Notes: generated from the sequence alone by a model not told the origin. A DNA stretch of 64,000 bases from VXLM01 sp034421575 (GCA_034421575.1 DAOUKG010000079.1:46780-110779), one strand, 5' to 3'; numbered from the stretch's first letter, positions 35,507 to 44,100 are shown. Numbers and translations are program-made.

Positions 35507-36349
35507 TCATGCACCGGTCGAAGAGCCGCCCTCCCTGGCTTCAAGCCATAGTCGATAGAGGTCGTTCTTGGATATCCCGGTTATGGATGCCGCCGCAATG
35601 GCGTCCCTGGACTTGCTTCCGCGATTGCGTTCGTCGGTGAGAATCTCGCGGGCACGTTCGATTGCCGTTTCATCTGTGTCATGGACATCATCCGCCGGTT
35701 GTACAATCAGGGTGAACTCGCCCCTCGGGTTGGAGAATCGTTCCAGGGCGGCTGTGACCGTGCCCCGGAATACCTCTTCATGTAATTTCGTGAGTTCCCG
35801 GCATACGACGACTTTTCTATCGCCGAGAACTGCGTGAATATCGTTGAGGGTGTCTAAGAGGCGGTGCGGGGCCTCGAAGGTGATCCATGCTCGCGGTTCA
35901 TCGACGAGGGACTGCAGTAACTGGCGTCTCTGTCCTCCGCGTCGTGGAAGGAAACCGAGGTAGAGGAACTGGTCGATCTCCAATCCGGCCACGCTCAGGG
36001 CGGCGGTCAGGGCGGACGGGCCGGGAAGTGGGACGACAGTGTGGCCCGCTTCTTCGACGGCGGCGGCAAGCTCAGCGCCGGGATCGTTGATCGCGGGAGT
36101 TCCGGCGTCGGACACGAGGGCGACGTCGCCCTCCGCAAGGGCGTCCAGGATGGCGGGCAGCTTGGATAGCCGGTTGTGGTCGTGGTAGCTGGTGATTGGT
36201 GTGTCGATATCGTAGTGGGAGAGGAGCTTTCTCGTGGTGCGGGTGTCCTCTGCTGCTATTAGCGAGACCTCGCCGAGCACGCGGAGGGCGCGCAGGGTGA
36301 TGTCCTCCAGGTTGCCGATGGGTGTCGCTACGATGTAGAGCGTTGACAC
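35507..36349 (-). CDS. rsmI: 16S rRNA (cytidine(1402)-2'-O)-methyltransferase RsmI
   Basis: A 280-residue SAM-dependent methyltransferase of the tetrapyrrole-methylase fold that 2'-O-methylates C1402 in the ribosomal P site. Diagnostic are the N-terminal YIVATPIGNLEDITLRAL, AAEDTRTTRKLLSHY near 33-46, VSDAGTPAINDPG near 78-90 and PLPGPSALTAALSVAG near 107-121. The ATG start fits the family. It leads the minus-strand rsmI-metG group, and its start faces a VOC gene across 57 bases. Confidence 0.95.
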   Translation of the reverse strand: MSTLYIVATPIGNLEDITLRALRVLGEVSLIAAEDTRTTRKLLSHYDIDTPITSYHDHNRLSKLPAILDALAEGDVALVSDAGTPAINDPGAELAAAVEEAGHTVVPLPGPSALTAALSVAGLEIDQFLYLGFLPRRGGQRRQLLQSLVDEPRAWITFEAPHRLLDTLNDIHAVLGDRKVVVCRELTKLHEEVFRGTVTAALERFSNPRGEFTLIVQPADDVHDTDETAIERAREILTDERNRGSKSRDAIAAASITGISKNDLYRLWLEAREGGSSTGA

Positions 36350-36406
36350 GATGCCGTCCTACCGCTTACCGTTCCCACACTTCGTCCGTACCTTCGGGAG
36401 CATAGC

Positions 36407-37261
36407 ATGACCGACCTGACACTCGACCACGTCCTCATTGCCGTTCGAGACCTCGATGCCGCTAAGGATACCTTCGAGAGGCTGGGATTCAAAGTGACGC
36501 CGGAGGGACGGCACCCCGGGCGGGGAACGAGCAACCGTCTCGTGGTGTTTGGCGGAGAGTATCTCGAACTCATCTCGGTGCACGACCCGGATGGAGACCT
36601 GTTTCGCCCGAACCTTCCCTCATTCCTGGACGAACGAGAGGGGCTGTTCATCTTCGCGATGGGGACGTCGGACGTGAATGAGCGGACGCGAAGCGTCAGG
36701 GCGGCGGGAGTGCTGATAACCGATCCGGTGAAAGGCTCTCGCCAGGCGGCAGACGGATCAACAGCCTATTCGTGGACGCAAGCGGAGATCGATCCGGACG
36801 CGATGCCGGGCTCCCAGACTTTTTTCATCCAGCACGACCACACCATCGAGGAGCGCTACAACGACCCGCCCGACCCTACGAATCATCCAAACGGCGTGAT
36901 CGGTGTAGCATCGTTGTCGCTGGCGGTTGCTGACGCGAACGCGGCGGCACAGCGCTGGAAGGACATCTTCGGGATGGAAGGGACACCGGATGGTGGCTCC
37001 AGCTACGCTACGTGTGTCCGGTTGGGATTCGACAACTGCTCACTGGACTTCTGCCAAGGTGGCGACGGCGACGGGATCGCAGGGTTTGTCGAGAGGTGGG
37101 GTGAAGGGCCATACCAGATCGTGTTCTCCAGCAAGGACCTGGACGCCACCGAATCACTGCTCAAAGGGAACGGGGTTGAGGGCGTTGAACGCTGCGGCGA
37201 CAGCCTGACCTTGCCGCCGGAGTCGGCACAGGGTGTGAGGATGTCGTTCTCTCAGGCGTAG
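36407..37261 (+). CDS. Two-module VOC protein (glyoxalase-like domain)
   Basis: A 284-residue protein with two VOC halves. The first (about 1-140) opens with LDHVLIAVRDLDAAKDTFERLGFKV and has Glu in GGEYLELISV. The second (about 160-280) opens with GVASLSLAVADANAAAQRWKDIFGM. This resembles the Glyoxalase-3 type (PF13468-like) rather than classic lactoylglutathione lyases. Metal ligands could be His in LDHV and Glu in LELI, but the reaction is unknown. It is monocistronic, divergent from rsmI and convergent with the NYN gene (seven bases apart). Confidence 0.82.
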   Translation: MTDLTLDHVLIAVRDLDAAKDTFERLGFKVTPEGRHPGRGTSNRLVVFGGEYLELISVHDPDGDLFRPNLPSFLDEREGLFIFAMGTSDVNERTRSVRAAGVLITDPVKGSRQAADGSTAYSWTQAEIDPDAMPGSQTFFIQHDHTIEERYNDPPDPTNHPNGVIGVASLSLAVADANAAAQRWKDIFGMEGTPDGGSSYATCVRLGFDNCSLDFCQGGDGDGIAGFVERWGEGPYQIVFSSKDLDATESLLKGNGVEGVERCGDSLTLPPESAQGVRMSFSQA

Positions 37262-37268
37262 CAGGCCG

Positions 37269-38222
37269 CTACTTCCGCGAGATGGTATTCCCGTCACGCC
37301 GCCAGTTCTTGGCAAGCTGAGGCATGGCGTCCAGCAGACCTTGGAGGTTCTTGTACTCCGACACGCTCAACTTGGAAGCCCCAATTACCTTAGCAGCATC
37401 GCCAGCGGCTATGGGGCCGAGCATGGATTTTCCTTGTGAGGGCGCACGCTTCAGCCATTCCGCATCGATCCTCGAAGCGAGCGGTTTTTTCTTGCGACCG
37501 CCACCGCCCTGCTTACTTCGGGGAAGTTCGATAACAACGTCCCCTGGTCCCGTAGGACGGGTTACTTCCACCTCATCTGATGATTCAAGAAAGGCCGAGA
37601 AACTCTTGAATCCCTGTGTCCTAAAGTCGAAACTGGGATCAAGTCGCTGCATCGTGTCATGCAATCGGCTTCCCATTACCTTGCCTTCATTATCCATACT
37701 TGCTTGAACCGCACGGACGATTAGGCTGCTCTTTGATCGTTTCTTGGGCTGTGGCTCTGTTACCTCATCCTTTTCTTCCTGCTGGTCGAGGTAGTAGTAG
37801 CGGTCGCAGGCCTTGACGAGCGTGGCCGACGTGGACTTCTGACGACCCGCGCCGATGACCATCTTACCGGAGGAGCGGAGCTTGTTGACCAAGGGGAGGA
37901 AATCAGCGTCGCCGGAGACGATGACGAAGGTATCTACAGGCGACGAGTAGAGCAGGTCAATAGCGTCAATGGCCAGCCGAATATCGCTGGCGTTCTTGCC
38001 CGAACTGGACGCTTGGAAGACGTGCACCGGCTCGATGCCGAACTCCAGCAGTTGGTCGCGCACATTGCCGCCCTTCGACCAGTCGGAGTAGGCACGACGT
38101 ATGAGTATTCGCCCCAGATTCGATATCCGGTCGAACAGCCACTCGACCGATCCCACGCTGACGTTTTCGTCATCGATCAGCACGGCGACCTGGCGATCAC
38201 CGGATGACTGGCTCATTACCAT
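37269..38222 (-). CDS. NYN-domain ribonuclease-like protein with OST-HTH/LOTUS domain
   Basis: A 317-residue protein. The N-terminal NYN (PIN-like) domain shows the acidic catalytic set in LIDDENVS near residue 16, NASDIRLAIDAIDLL near 78-92 and VSGDADFLPLVNKL near 103-116; NYN domains are RNases. A basic linker (QPKKRSK) is followed by an OST-HTH/LOTUS-like domain (RAVQASMDNEGKVMGSRLHD, FDFRTQGFKSFSAFLESS) for RNA binding. The C-terminal 90 residues are basic. It follows yqeK by two bases in an operon with hit. ATG 38222 or 38216 could start it. RNA target unknown. Confidence 0.88.
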   Translation of the reverse strand: MVMSQSSGDRQVAVLIDDENVSVGSVEWLFDRISNLGRILIRRAYSDWSKGGNVRDQLLEFGIEPVHVFQASSSGKNASDIRLAIDAIDLLYSSPVDTFVIVSGDADFLPLVNKLRSSGKMVIGAGRQKSTSATLVKACDRYYYLDQQEEKDEVTEPQPKKRSKSSLIVRAVQASMDNEGKVMGSRLHDTMQRLDPSFDFRTQGFKSFSAFLESSDEVEVTRPTGPGDVVIELPRSKQGGGGRKKKPLASRIDAEWLKRAPSQGKSMLGPIAAGDAAKVIGASKLSVSEYKNLQGLLDAMPQLAKNWRRDGNTISRK

Positions 38223-38224
38223 GG

Positions 38225-38851
38225 CTATCTCACTCCCTGCTCTGCCGGTATCTTCTGGCCGGACAGCACTTCATTCTCAGGCAGTTTCATCTTGAGCTTG
38301 TTGCGGAGCTTCAGGGTGGCGGGATGCACGAGATCGCCACGCTCCACGCGGCGTATGATGTTCCGGTTGAGGAATTCCAGCAATGCCATGTCGATATCGA
38401 CGTACGTGAGCTGGAGGACCTCGGCGAGGTCGGGTCTGCGCATCACCTTGTACGGTTCCAGCTTGTCCGCGAGGAAGACGACCTTCGACACCTTGCTCAT
38501 CTTGGCTTTTCCGGTCGTGTGGCAGCGCACCGATTCTATAACCTTCGAGTTGAAGATTTCTCCGTCGCGCTCAAGCCACCTCGCCGCGACCAGCCCATGG
38601 AGCATGATGGGAACCCGTTGCTCGATGGGGCCGATAGGGATATCGAGGCGTTCGGCTTCCTTGAGGAGCGCCTTGGGTCTCATGTGACGGGCGAGATCGT
38701 GGCACGCGGCGCCGAGTTCACATGAGTCGGGGTTGACCCCGTGACGTTCAGCCAATTCGCGGGCCAGCCTCCGCGTTCGCAGAAGATGGTCGGCAAGCCC
38801 TTTCGGGAGCGCGGCGGTACGTTTGGCGACTCTGGGCGGGAGTGATATCAC
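38225..38851 (-). CDS. yqeK: YqeK-family HD-domain hydrolase (bis-nucleosyl tetraphosphatase-like)
   Basis: A 208-residue HD phosphohydrolase of the YqeK type, which cleaves symmetrical Ap4A. Metal ligands are His in DHLLRTRR near residue 22, the HD pair in ACHDLARHM near 51-52, His in VPIMLHGLVAA near 82 and Asp in VFLADKLEP near 127. The start is GTG at 38851 with AGGGGG upstream; a much longer frame through the HIT gene is not real. It sits between the HIT gene (eight bases) and the NYN gene (two bases), linking Ap4A metabolism with two nucleotide/RNA-related neighbours. Confidence 0.85.
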   Translation of the reverse strand: MISLPPRVAKRTAALPKGLADHLLRTRRLARELAERHGVNPDSCELGAACHDLARHMRPKALLKEAERLDIPIGPIEQRVPIMLHGLVAARWLERDGEIFNSKVIESVRCHTTGKAKMSKVSKVVFLADKLEPYKVMRRPDLAEVLQLTYVDIDMALLEFLNRNIIRRVERGDLVHPATLKLRNKLKMKLPENEVLSGQKIPAEQGVR

Positions 38852-38859
38852 GGAGCCCC

Positions 38860-39207
38860 CTACCCCATTCCCATAGTACGGAGGTGTGTGCCGCCGAGGG
38901 TGTGCATGTGGAGGTGTGGGACCTCCTGTCCGCCCTCTTCGCCCTGGTTGATTATCAGCCGATAGCCGCTCTCGGCTATCCCTTCGCTCCGGACGGCTTC
39001 CTTTACCGCCGAGAACATCGCCGCTACTATCGAGAGGTCCTCGGGGCCAAGTTCCGTGATCTTTTCGACGTGGCGTGTTGGGATGACGAGCAGGTGCACG
39101 GGAGCGCGCGGCGCGATGTCGCGGATAACAAAGGTTTCGTCGTCGCGGTAGACGAAGTCTCCCGGTATGTCCCCAGCGTTGATCTTGCAGAAGATGCAAT
39201 TATCCAT
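38860..39207 (-). CDS. HIT-family (HINT-like) nucleotide hydrolase
   Basis: A 115-residue histidine-triad protein. The HxHxH motif is in VPHLHMHTLGG near residues 95-105, and the N-terminal CIFCKINAGDIP matches HINT proteins, which hydrolyse AMP-lysine-type phosphoramidates or dinucleoside polyphosphates. Its ATG lies 26 bases after the preceding membrane protein gene. It is co-directional with yqeK and the NYN gene. Confidence 0.93.
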   Translation of the reverse strand: MDNCIFCKINAGDIPGDFVYRDDETFVIRDIAPRAPVHLLVIPTRHVEKITELGPEDLSIVAAMFSAVKEAVRSEGIAESGYRLIINQGEEGGQEVPHLHMHTLGGTHLRTMGMG

Positions 39208-39233
39208 AATTCACCCTCTCTCGCAGTCCCGGA

Positions 39234-39776
39234 TCATCGCCCGACAAAGTGTATGAACGGTTCCAACACGATCATCGGCAGCAGTGCAATCGCGATGAGA
39301 ACCGTCACTCGATTGTACGACATCCTACCGAACGCAATGTGTGTTGAGAGCGTCATGGCGGCGAACATCCAACCGGTGGACAGGAACAGGACGAGCCACC
39401 ACAGGGGACTCGGCAGTGTTATCAGTTCGGGCGCGAGGAAGATCTGAAATATGCGTGGGGCCATGGCGAAGCCGATTCCCCGCGCGAGAGGGGCATAAGC
39501 GGCCGGGGCTGAGTCCTTTGTGCTGAGCAGCGTCGTTCCGAGCCAGTAAATGACGAACGCCGCAACGATCCACCAAATGACGTACCCAAAGGGTATGAGG
39601 AAGGTGGTCGGCAGTCCGCCCGGAGCGCGGTTGGCCACAGCGAGCGAGGAAACAAAGACGACTATGGCGGCCTGATAGTTTGCCCCTTGCTCGGCATGTA
39701 TCTCGGCGACGGTCTGAGGGTTGAGCCTCATTACGCCGACGACACGCCAATAGAAGGTCTTTAGCTTGTTCCACAT
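39234..39776 (-). CDS. YIP1-like polytopic membrane protein, function unknown
   Basis: A 180-residue protein with four to five hydrophobic segments (about 33-50, 57-80, 92-114, 121-143 and 155-172). The short amphipathic start (WNKLKTFYWRVVGVMRLNPQ) and overall layout resemble bacterial YIP1-domain proteins. No enzymatic motif is seen. It is the first gene of the minus-strand group leading to hit-yqeK-NYN, though the link may be incidental. Confidence 0.7.
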   Translation of the reverse strand: MWNKLKTFYWRVVGVMRLNPQTVAEIHAEQGANYQAAIVVFVSSLAVANRAPGGLPTTFLIPFGYVIWWIVAAFVIYWLGTTLLSTKDSAPAAYAPLARGIGFAMAPRIFQIFLAPELITLPSPLWWLVLFLSTGWMFAAMTLSTHIAFGRMSYNRVTVLIAIALLPMIVLEPFIHFVGR

Positions 39777-39827
39777 CTCAGGCCGCCGCGAACGCAGTCC
39801 GCCGGTCTGTGTTGAGGGGATTGGCGG

Positions 39828-40217
39828 CTATCGCCACTTAAGCAACTCGATGCGAGAGCCCTCGGGGGCCTTGATGAAGGCAATAATGGGGCCTCCTGGC
39901 ACGTCGACCGGGCCTTCCATGAGCTCAGCGCCCAACCCTCGCAGCCTCTCCACCTCAGCCGCAACGTCGTCCACCGCAATTCCGAAGTGCTCCAGTCCAT
40001 AGTGGGCGCTCGGGTCGCTCGGCCCCATCTTCTCTTCGTTTCGAGCGCTGGAGATGTTCACGACGACGCCGTCCTCCGTCTCGCAGCGGATAAACCTGTC
40101 ACCCCACGGTCGGATCGCGTCGCTCGTGATCTTGAAGTTGAATGCCTTGACGTACCAGTCGGCAGCCACCCCAGGATCGGACGACTTGAGATGCACGTGG
40201 TCAAACTTATAGCCCAT
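39828..40217 (-). CDS. VOC family protein (single module)
   Basis: A 129-residue VOC protein. The N-terminal MGYKFDHVHLKSSDPGVAAD, the central YGLEHFGIAVDD and the C-terminal GSRIELLKWR supply potential metal ligands His in DHVH, His in EHFG and Glu in RIELL, the normal glyoxalase/dioxygenase arrangement. The ATG at 40217 begins the domain; an upstream frame of about 49 residues lacks family features. Substrate unknown. It is divergent from the TIM-barrel gene at 40411. Confidence 0.85.
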   Translation of the reverse strand: MGYKFDHVHLKSSDPGVAADWYVKAFNFKITSDAIRPWGDRFIRCETEDGVVVNISSARNEEKMGPSDPSAHYGLEHFGIAVDDVAAEVERLRGLGAELMEGPVDVPGGPIIAFIKAPEGSRIELLKWR

Positions 40218-40348
40218 AGCTAAGGAATCCCCTTTGATGGCTACACTGATTTTTGCGTTCAGCCTATGGGATAGGCCCTTGGGTGTCAAGCAAGGGGCGC
40301 TTCGCTCGCACGCGAAGGTGTATGACACGTGGCCCGAACTGATTGGCT

Positions 40349-40357
40349 TGATATAAT
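40349..40357 (+). promoter_or_regulatory. Extended -10 promoter for the TIM-barrel gene
   Basis: TGA followed directly by TATAAT (TATAAT at 40352-40357) makes a consensus extended -10. No good -35 is seen. The gene starts 53 bases downstream. Confidence 0.6.
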
Positions 40358-40410
40358 CCCGCACACCTTTCGCGATACTCCATATCTTTTACGCAACGGA
40401 GGCCTCGGCC

Positions 40411-41886
40411 ATGAGACGACAACGCACCATCTACTTCAACGACGCGCGGCACTTCTACCTGTTCGTGTTCGAGCCGCCAATGCGGATGGAAGACCTGTGG
40501 CGGCCTGTGGACGAGGTGGCGGGCACAGGCGTGGACACCCTCGTGTACGGGGTTGCACGGGCCGACGGGCTGTTCTATCCGTCGAAGGCGGGCAAGTCGT
40601 TCCGCAGCGACATGGACGAGATCGACAGCGCGATCTACTGGAAGGTGCGACACAACATCCTCTCGCTGCAGGAGCGCGGCGTGGACATTCTGCAGGCCCT
40701 TGCCGACCGCGCTCATGAGCGGGGCATGGAATTCTTCGTCAGCTTCCGGATGGGCACCTACGAAGGAGTTAGCAGCCCAGAGGCCGACCCGGCAGAGGGA
40801 GGAAGGGGTCTGGCCGACGAGGGCGCGCGGGAGAACCAGCTTCGCGTCTTCGAGGAGATCGTCACGCAATACGACCTGGAGGGCCTCGAGCTCGACTTCG
40901 GGGCGAGTCCCGGGGGGATGCCTCCCGTGCTGCTGGACGAGGACGTCGCTGAGTACACGCCGGTCCTGACTGAGCACGTGCGGCGCATCTCGGAGATGAC
41001 ACGGGACGCGGGGATGCAGTTGGGGATGCGAGTTCCCTGCATCGAGAAGGTGTGTGAAGACCAGGGATTCGACGTGCGGACATGGCTCAAGGAAGGGCTT
41101 GTCGATTACCTCACGCCGATGATGTACGCCAACCTGCGGCTTGATATGCAGATGCCGATGGAATGGGCGATCGAGGCGGCGCACGAGGTGGATGTTTCGG
41201 TGTACGGGATGCTTCAGCCGTTCGTCGAAGTCGGCTATCCCGGTCACGGCTACGATGAGCACTACACCCCGGAGATAATGCGCGCCGCCGTGTCCAACTA
41301 CCTCGCGAAGGGGACCGACGGCGTGTACGGGTGGTTCCTCGACTGGCCGCTGGGAGCGACCGAGCGGGACATACTCACGGAGATGGCCAACTCCGACCTG
41401 ATGTCTGAGGCCGACAAGCAATATCGCCTGTCGCGCCGCACGGAACCGGCTGCAGGGCTTGGCTACGATACGACGCTGCCGCTGGAAATACCGAAAGTTG
41501 AGCCGGGTCGCAGATACCCCATACCGGTCTTCATAGCGGACGATATCGAAGGCAAGGCCGACCGCATCAAGCGCCTGACGCTGCGGATGCGGGTCAACAA
41601 TACGGTGACGGCGGACAGGATATCGGTCTGGCTGAACGGCGAGTCGCTTGAGAAGGAAACGTTGAGCAGAGAACCGGGAGCGTACGTCCGCATCCCCGTG
41701 TCGCCGCACCGTATCGAGCACTACAGCGCTCAGTGGATCGAGATCGAGCTGTCGTCAGTCCGCCCGAAGCAGGGCGACAACGTTGTGGAGGTGTCGCTGG
41801 ACGGGAGACCGCCTGGGTTGGGCGGCGGGATAACGATCGACGATCTGGAGATCAATGTAGAGTACGGCGTGTACAGTGTTGGATGA
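40411..41886 (+). CDS. Glycoside-hydrolase-like TIM-barrel protein with C-terminal beta domain
   Basis: A 491-residue soluble protein. The N-terminal 320 residues resemble a TIM-barrel of the GHL10-like hypothetical glycosyl-hydrolase type: ADRAHERGMEFFVSFRMG, YDLEGLELDFGAS (acidic pair near residues 154-156) and VDYLTPMMYANLRL. The last 130 residues form a beta-sandwich (RIKRLTLRMRVNNTV, ISVWLNGESLEKETL), as often appended to carbohydrate enzymes. It is related in type to the protein at 8393. No signal peptide is present. It has an extended -10 promoter upstream and a DUF433/DUF5615 pair downstream. Substrate unknown. Confidence 0.75.
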   Translation: MRRQRTIYFNDARHFYLFVFEPPMRMEDLWRPVDEVAGTGVDTLVYGVARADGLFYPSKAGKSFRSDMDEIDSAIYWKVRHNILSLQERGVDILQALADRAHERGMEFFVSFRMGTYEGVSSPEADPAEGGRGLADEGARENQLRVFEEIVTQYDLEGLELDFGASPGGMPPVLLDEDVAEYTPVLTEHVRRISEMTRDAGMQLGMRVPCIEKVCEDQGFDVRTWLKEGLVDYLTPMMYANLRLDMQMPMEWAIEAAHEVDVSVYGMLQPFVEVGYPGHGYDEHYTPEIMRAAVSNYLAKGTDGVYGWFLDWPLGATERDILTEMANSDLMSEADKQYRLSRRTEPAAGLGYDTTLPLEIPKVEPGRRYPIPVFIADDIEGKADRIKRLTLRMRVNNTVTADRISVWLNGESLEKETLSREPGAYVRIPVSPHRIEHYSAQWIEIELSSVRPKQGDNVVEVSLDGRPPGLGGGITIDDLEINVEYGVYSVG

Positions 41887-41923
41887 GATAAGATAGAGAC
41901 AGTTGGTCGACTGGAGAATCGTC

Positions 41924-42154
41924 ATGGTGACAGATCGTATAGAAGTCAATCCGAACGTGATGTTGGGAAAGCCTGTGGTGAGGGGAACCCGCATTCCCGT
42001 CGAGCTTATTCTGCGAAAGCTGGGAGAAGGGGCACCCGTAGACGATCTACTCGACGCTTATCCTCGCCTAACGGTCGAGGATATTCAAGCCTGCATCGGT
42101 TACGCGGCCGACACGGTCGCTCATGAAGAAACCGTACTTACTGAACCCGTGTAG
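41924..42154 (+). CDS. DUF433 antitoxin-like protein
   Basis: A 76-residue DUF433 protein with the family signature NPNVMLGKPVVRGTRIPVEL near residues 9-28 and the HTH-like YPRLTVEDIQACIGYA. DUF433 proteins pair with DUF5615 PIN-like proteins as putative toxin-antitoxin modules. The ATG has GGAG eight bases upstream; an earlier in-frame start is rejected. The partner begins 24 bases downstream. Confidence 0.87.
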   Translation: MVTDRIEVNPNVMLGKPVVRGTRIPVELILRKLGEGAPVDDLLDAYPRLTVEDIQACIGYAADTVAHEETVLTEPV

Positions 42155-42178
42155 CCTTTTGCGATCGGGATTGCGATA

Positions 42179-42544
42179 GTGAGGTTTCTTGCAGACGAGA
42201 GTTGTGACTACAGCGCTGTACGTACACTCACTAGCTTAGGGCATGAGGTCCTGTCAGTAGCCGAATTGTCCTTAGGGGCGGATGACGAGTCAGTTGTCGG
42301 TCTTGCGTTAGAAGAGAGATGCGTGCTCCTGACCGAGGACAAAGACTTCGGTCAGTTGGTTTACGCCAGTGGAATGCAATCTGTAGGTATCATCCTTCTG
42401 CGTTTCCCGGCGGGTGTTCGCTCGAAACTTGGCGAAGCGGTAGCCGATTTGGTAAGTCGAGAGGGAGAAAGGTTGATAGGACGATTCGTCGTTGTGCAGC
42501 CGGGGAGGGTTCGAATCAGTTCTTCGCTGATCCCTGATTCGTAA
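42179..42544 (+). CDS. DUF5615 PIN-like putative toxin
   Basis: A 121-residue DUF5615 protein: the N-terminal MRFLADESCD, TSLGHEVLSVAEL, and the acidic LLTEDKDFGQLVY near residues 50-62 match this PIN-related group, presumed RNases. It has a GTG start. It follows the DUF433 gene in the expected antitoxin-toxin order. Both are likely to be co-transcribed. Confidence 0.87.
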   Translation: MRFLADESCDYSAVRTLTSLGHEVLSVAELSLGADDESVVGLALEERCVLLTEDKDFGQLVYASGMQSVGIILLRFPAGVRSKLGEAVADLVSREGERLIGRFVVVQPGRVRISSSLIPDS

Positions 42545-42620
42545 CATCATTGGATGAGGCAAGCTATACGTAAGCTCACCTTCATGACCCCATAAAGAGA
42601 TGCTCCGAACAGGAGAGGCT

Positions 42621-42848
42621 ATGTCGGTACTCAGTAATGAAATAGCCGCATATGAAGAGATGCATGATGTCCTAGAAGTCGACCATTTCGGCGAGTGGGT
42701 TGTCATTCATGACAAACAACTGGTTGGGACGTATGTCGACTTCCAAGCCGCAGCCGAGGAGGCAGTGCGGCGATTTGGACGGGGGCCTTATCTCATTCGG
42801 CAGGTAGGAGCTTCCCCTATGAAGCTTCCTGCTTCTGCCCCCGTGTGA
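42621..42848 (+). CDS. Small DUF5678-like protein
   Basis: A 75-residue acidic protein whose centre (HFGEWVVIHDKQLVGTYVDF and AAEEAVRRFG) resembles DUF5678 proteins, often found near toxin-antitoxin genes and of unknown role. The ATG has AGGAGAGG upstream. Its last 32 bases overlap the convergent Gfo/Idh gene tail-to-tail. It may be an accessory part of the DUF433/DUF5615 locus. Confidence 0.75.
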   Translation: MSVLSNEIAAYEEMHDVLEVDHFGEWVVIHDKQLVGTYVDFQAAAEEAVRRFGRGPYLIRQVGASPMKLPASAPV

Positions 42849-43959
42849 ATCTCGCGATTTCCTTGGCGTAGGCCTCGCGGCCAAGCACCTCTTTCTTGTT
42901 GTACATGCGGCTGGGGTTGGGAATGAGTCGCAGGCTGCGGTCATCGAGGGGCAACCTTACGGGGGCGTGCCCTCTACGGTGCGACTCGCGGATGGCGATG
43001 GCCATTTCGAGGACCTTGCGCCCGTTGTCGCCGTTGCCCCGGGGTTCAATGTCGTGGTCTAGAGCGTCGATCATGGACTGCACGGTTGCCCGCTGGCGGT
43101 TGCCGGGGTCCTCCCAACCCTCATCGTCGATCTGGCCGAAGTTGGCGTGGATGCCCTCGTCGTCTGAGAAGGGTTGCTCCACTTCTTTGGCGTTTATGAG
43201 CGTTGGGCGCGACTCCTCCGGGTCGTGAGTGTACATGCGCACGGTCATGTTGTCGCTGGTGAATCGACCTCGGTCACAGAGCACCTCGAATCCGAAGCGG
43301 CCCGTGTTGCGGCGGTGGATGAACGCCTCGACACCGTTGGTGAACCTGATATAGCCTGCACCGCCCTGGTCGTACTCGGTCCACGGGTCGGTGGCGACCC
43401 ATCCCGTAATCCAGTCTACGTCGGTATCGTCGGCGAAGAGGCGGATGAGCCCGAAAATCTGGCAGCCGCCTCCCGATAGCTGCGTCCCGCTCCCCTGGTA
43501 GAAGTCGATGCTTCGCACCGCTCCGACTTCTCCCGCCGCTATCCTGTCCTTCGCCTCCCAGTAGTAGTGGTGGTTACGTTCGAGATCGCCGCAGCCGAAC
43601 TTGATGCCACGCTCCCTGCAGGCGGCAACCATCTCGTCAGCATCGGAGAGCCGCGCTGCCAGGGGCTTTTCGGTGCAGATGGCAGGCACGTTGTGGCGTA
43701 CCGCATCAAGCACGACCTCGCGATTGGAGATGACGGGCAGGACGGCCAGCACGATGTCGACATTCTCCTTGCGGAGCATCTCGTTGTAGTCGGCATAGGT
43801 GGGCACACCGAAGCGTTGGCCGAAGAGGGCGAGGTTCTCAGGATCGGGATCGGAAGCCGCGACGACGACACTTCGGGGGTTGAGGTTGTAGGCGCGGGCG
43901 TGCTCTGTTCCCTTCCTTCCGCACCCGATGGCCGCGACGCGATAGACCTTGTCCGTCAT
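42817..43959 (-). CDS. Gfo/Idh/MocA family oxidoreductase (paralog of the gene at 6.9-8.1 kb)
   Basis: A 380-residue dehydrogenase. The Rossmann motif is AAIGCGRKGTEHARAY near residues 9-24, EKPLAARLSDAD lies near 99-110, and LSGGGCQ with RLFADDTDVDWITGW near 170-195 mirrors the 6945 gene. The end shows NKKEVLGREAYA. The ATG at 43959 has a perfect AGGAGG seven bases upstream. It is a stand-alone gene convergent with the DUF5678 gene. It oxidises an unidentified polyol or sugar. Confidence 0.9.
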   Translation of the reverse strand: MTDKVYRVAAIGCGRKGTEHARAYNLNPRSVVVAASDPDPENLALFGQRFGVPTYADYNEMLRKENVDIVLAVLPVISNREVVLDAVRHNVPAICTEKPLAARLSDADEMVAACRERGIKFGCGDLERNHHYYWEAKDRIAAGEVGAVRSIDFYQGSGTQLSGGGCQIFGLIRLFADDTDVDWITGWVATDPWTEYDQGGAGYIRFTNGVEAFIHRRNTGRFGFEVLCDRGRFTSDNMTVRMYTHDPEESRPTLINAKEVEQPFSDDEGIHANFGQIDDEGWEDPGNRQRATVQSMIDALDHDIEPRGNGDNGRKVLEMAIAIRESHRRGHAPVRLPLDDRSLRLIPNPSRMYNKKEVLGREAYAKEIARFTRGQKQEAS

Positions 43960-44070
43960 GGGTCTGCCTCCTGCGGGCACAGTCTACGTCACATCGGCGA
44001 AAAGCGCATCACGAGAGGGCGGGCGAGACGAGCGAAGTTGTGCCAGAACCACCTTCTCGCTGAGCGGACT

Positions 44071-44100
44071 CTCTGGATTCCGGCCTTCGCCGGAATGACG
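44071..44100. repeat. GGATTCCGGCCTTCGCCGGAATGACGG hairpin repeat
   Basis: A perfect stem (ATTCCGGC / GCCGGAAT) between the Gfo/Idh and mutY genes, one copy of a family seen at 6833, 10129, 45058 and 55143. Confidence 0.7.

Noticed and set aside
40264..41721. 485-aa minus-strand frame
   Set aside because: Antisense to the TIM-barrel gene, rich in His/Arg/Leu with no family similarity.
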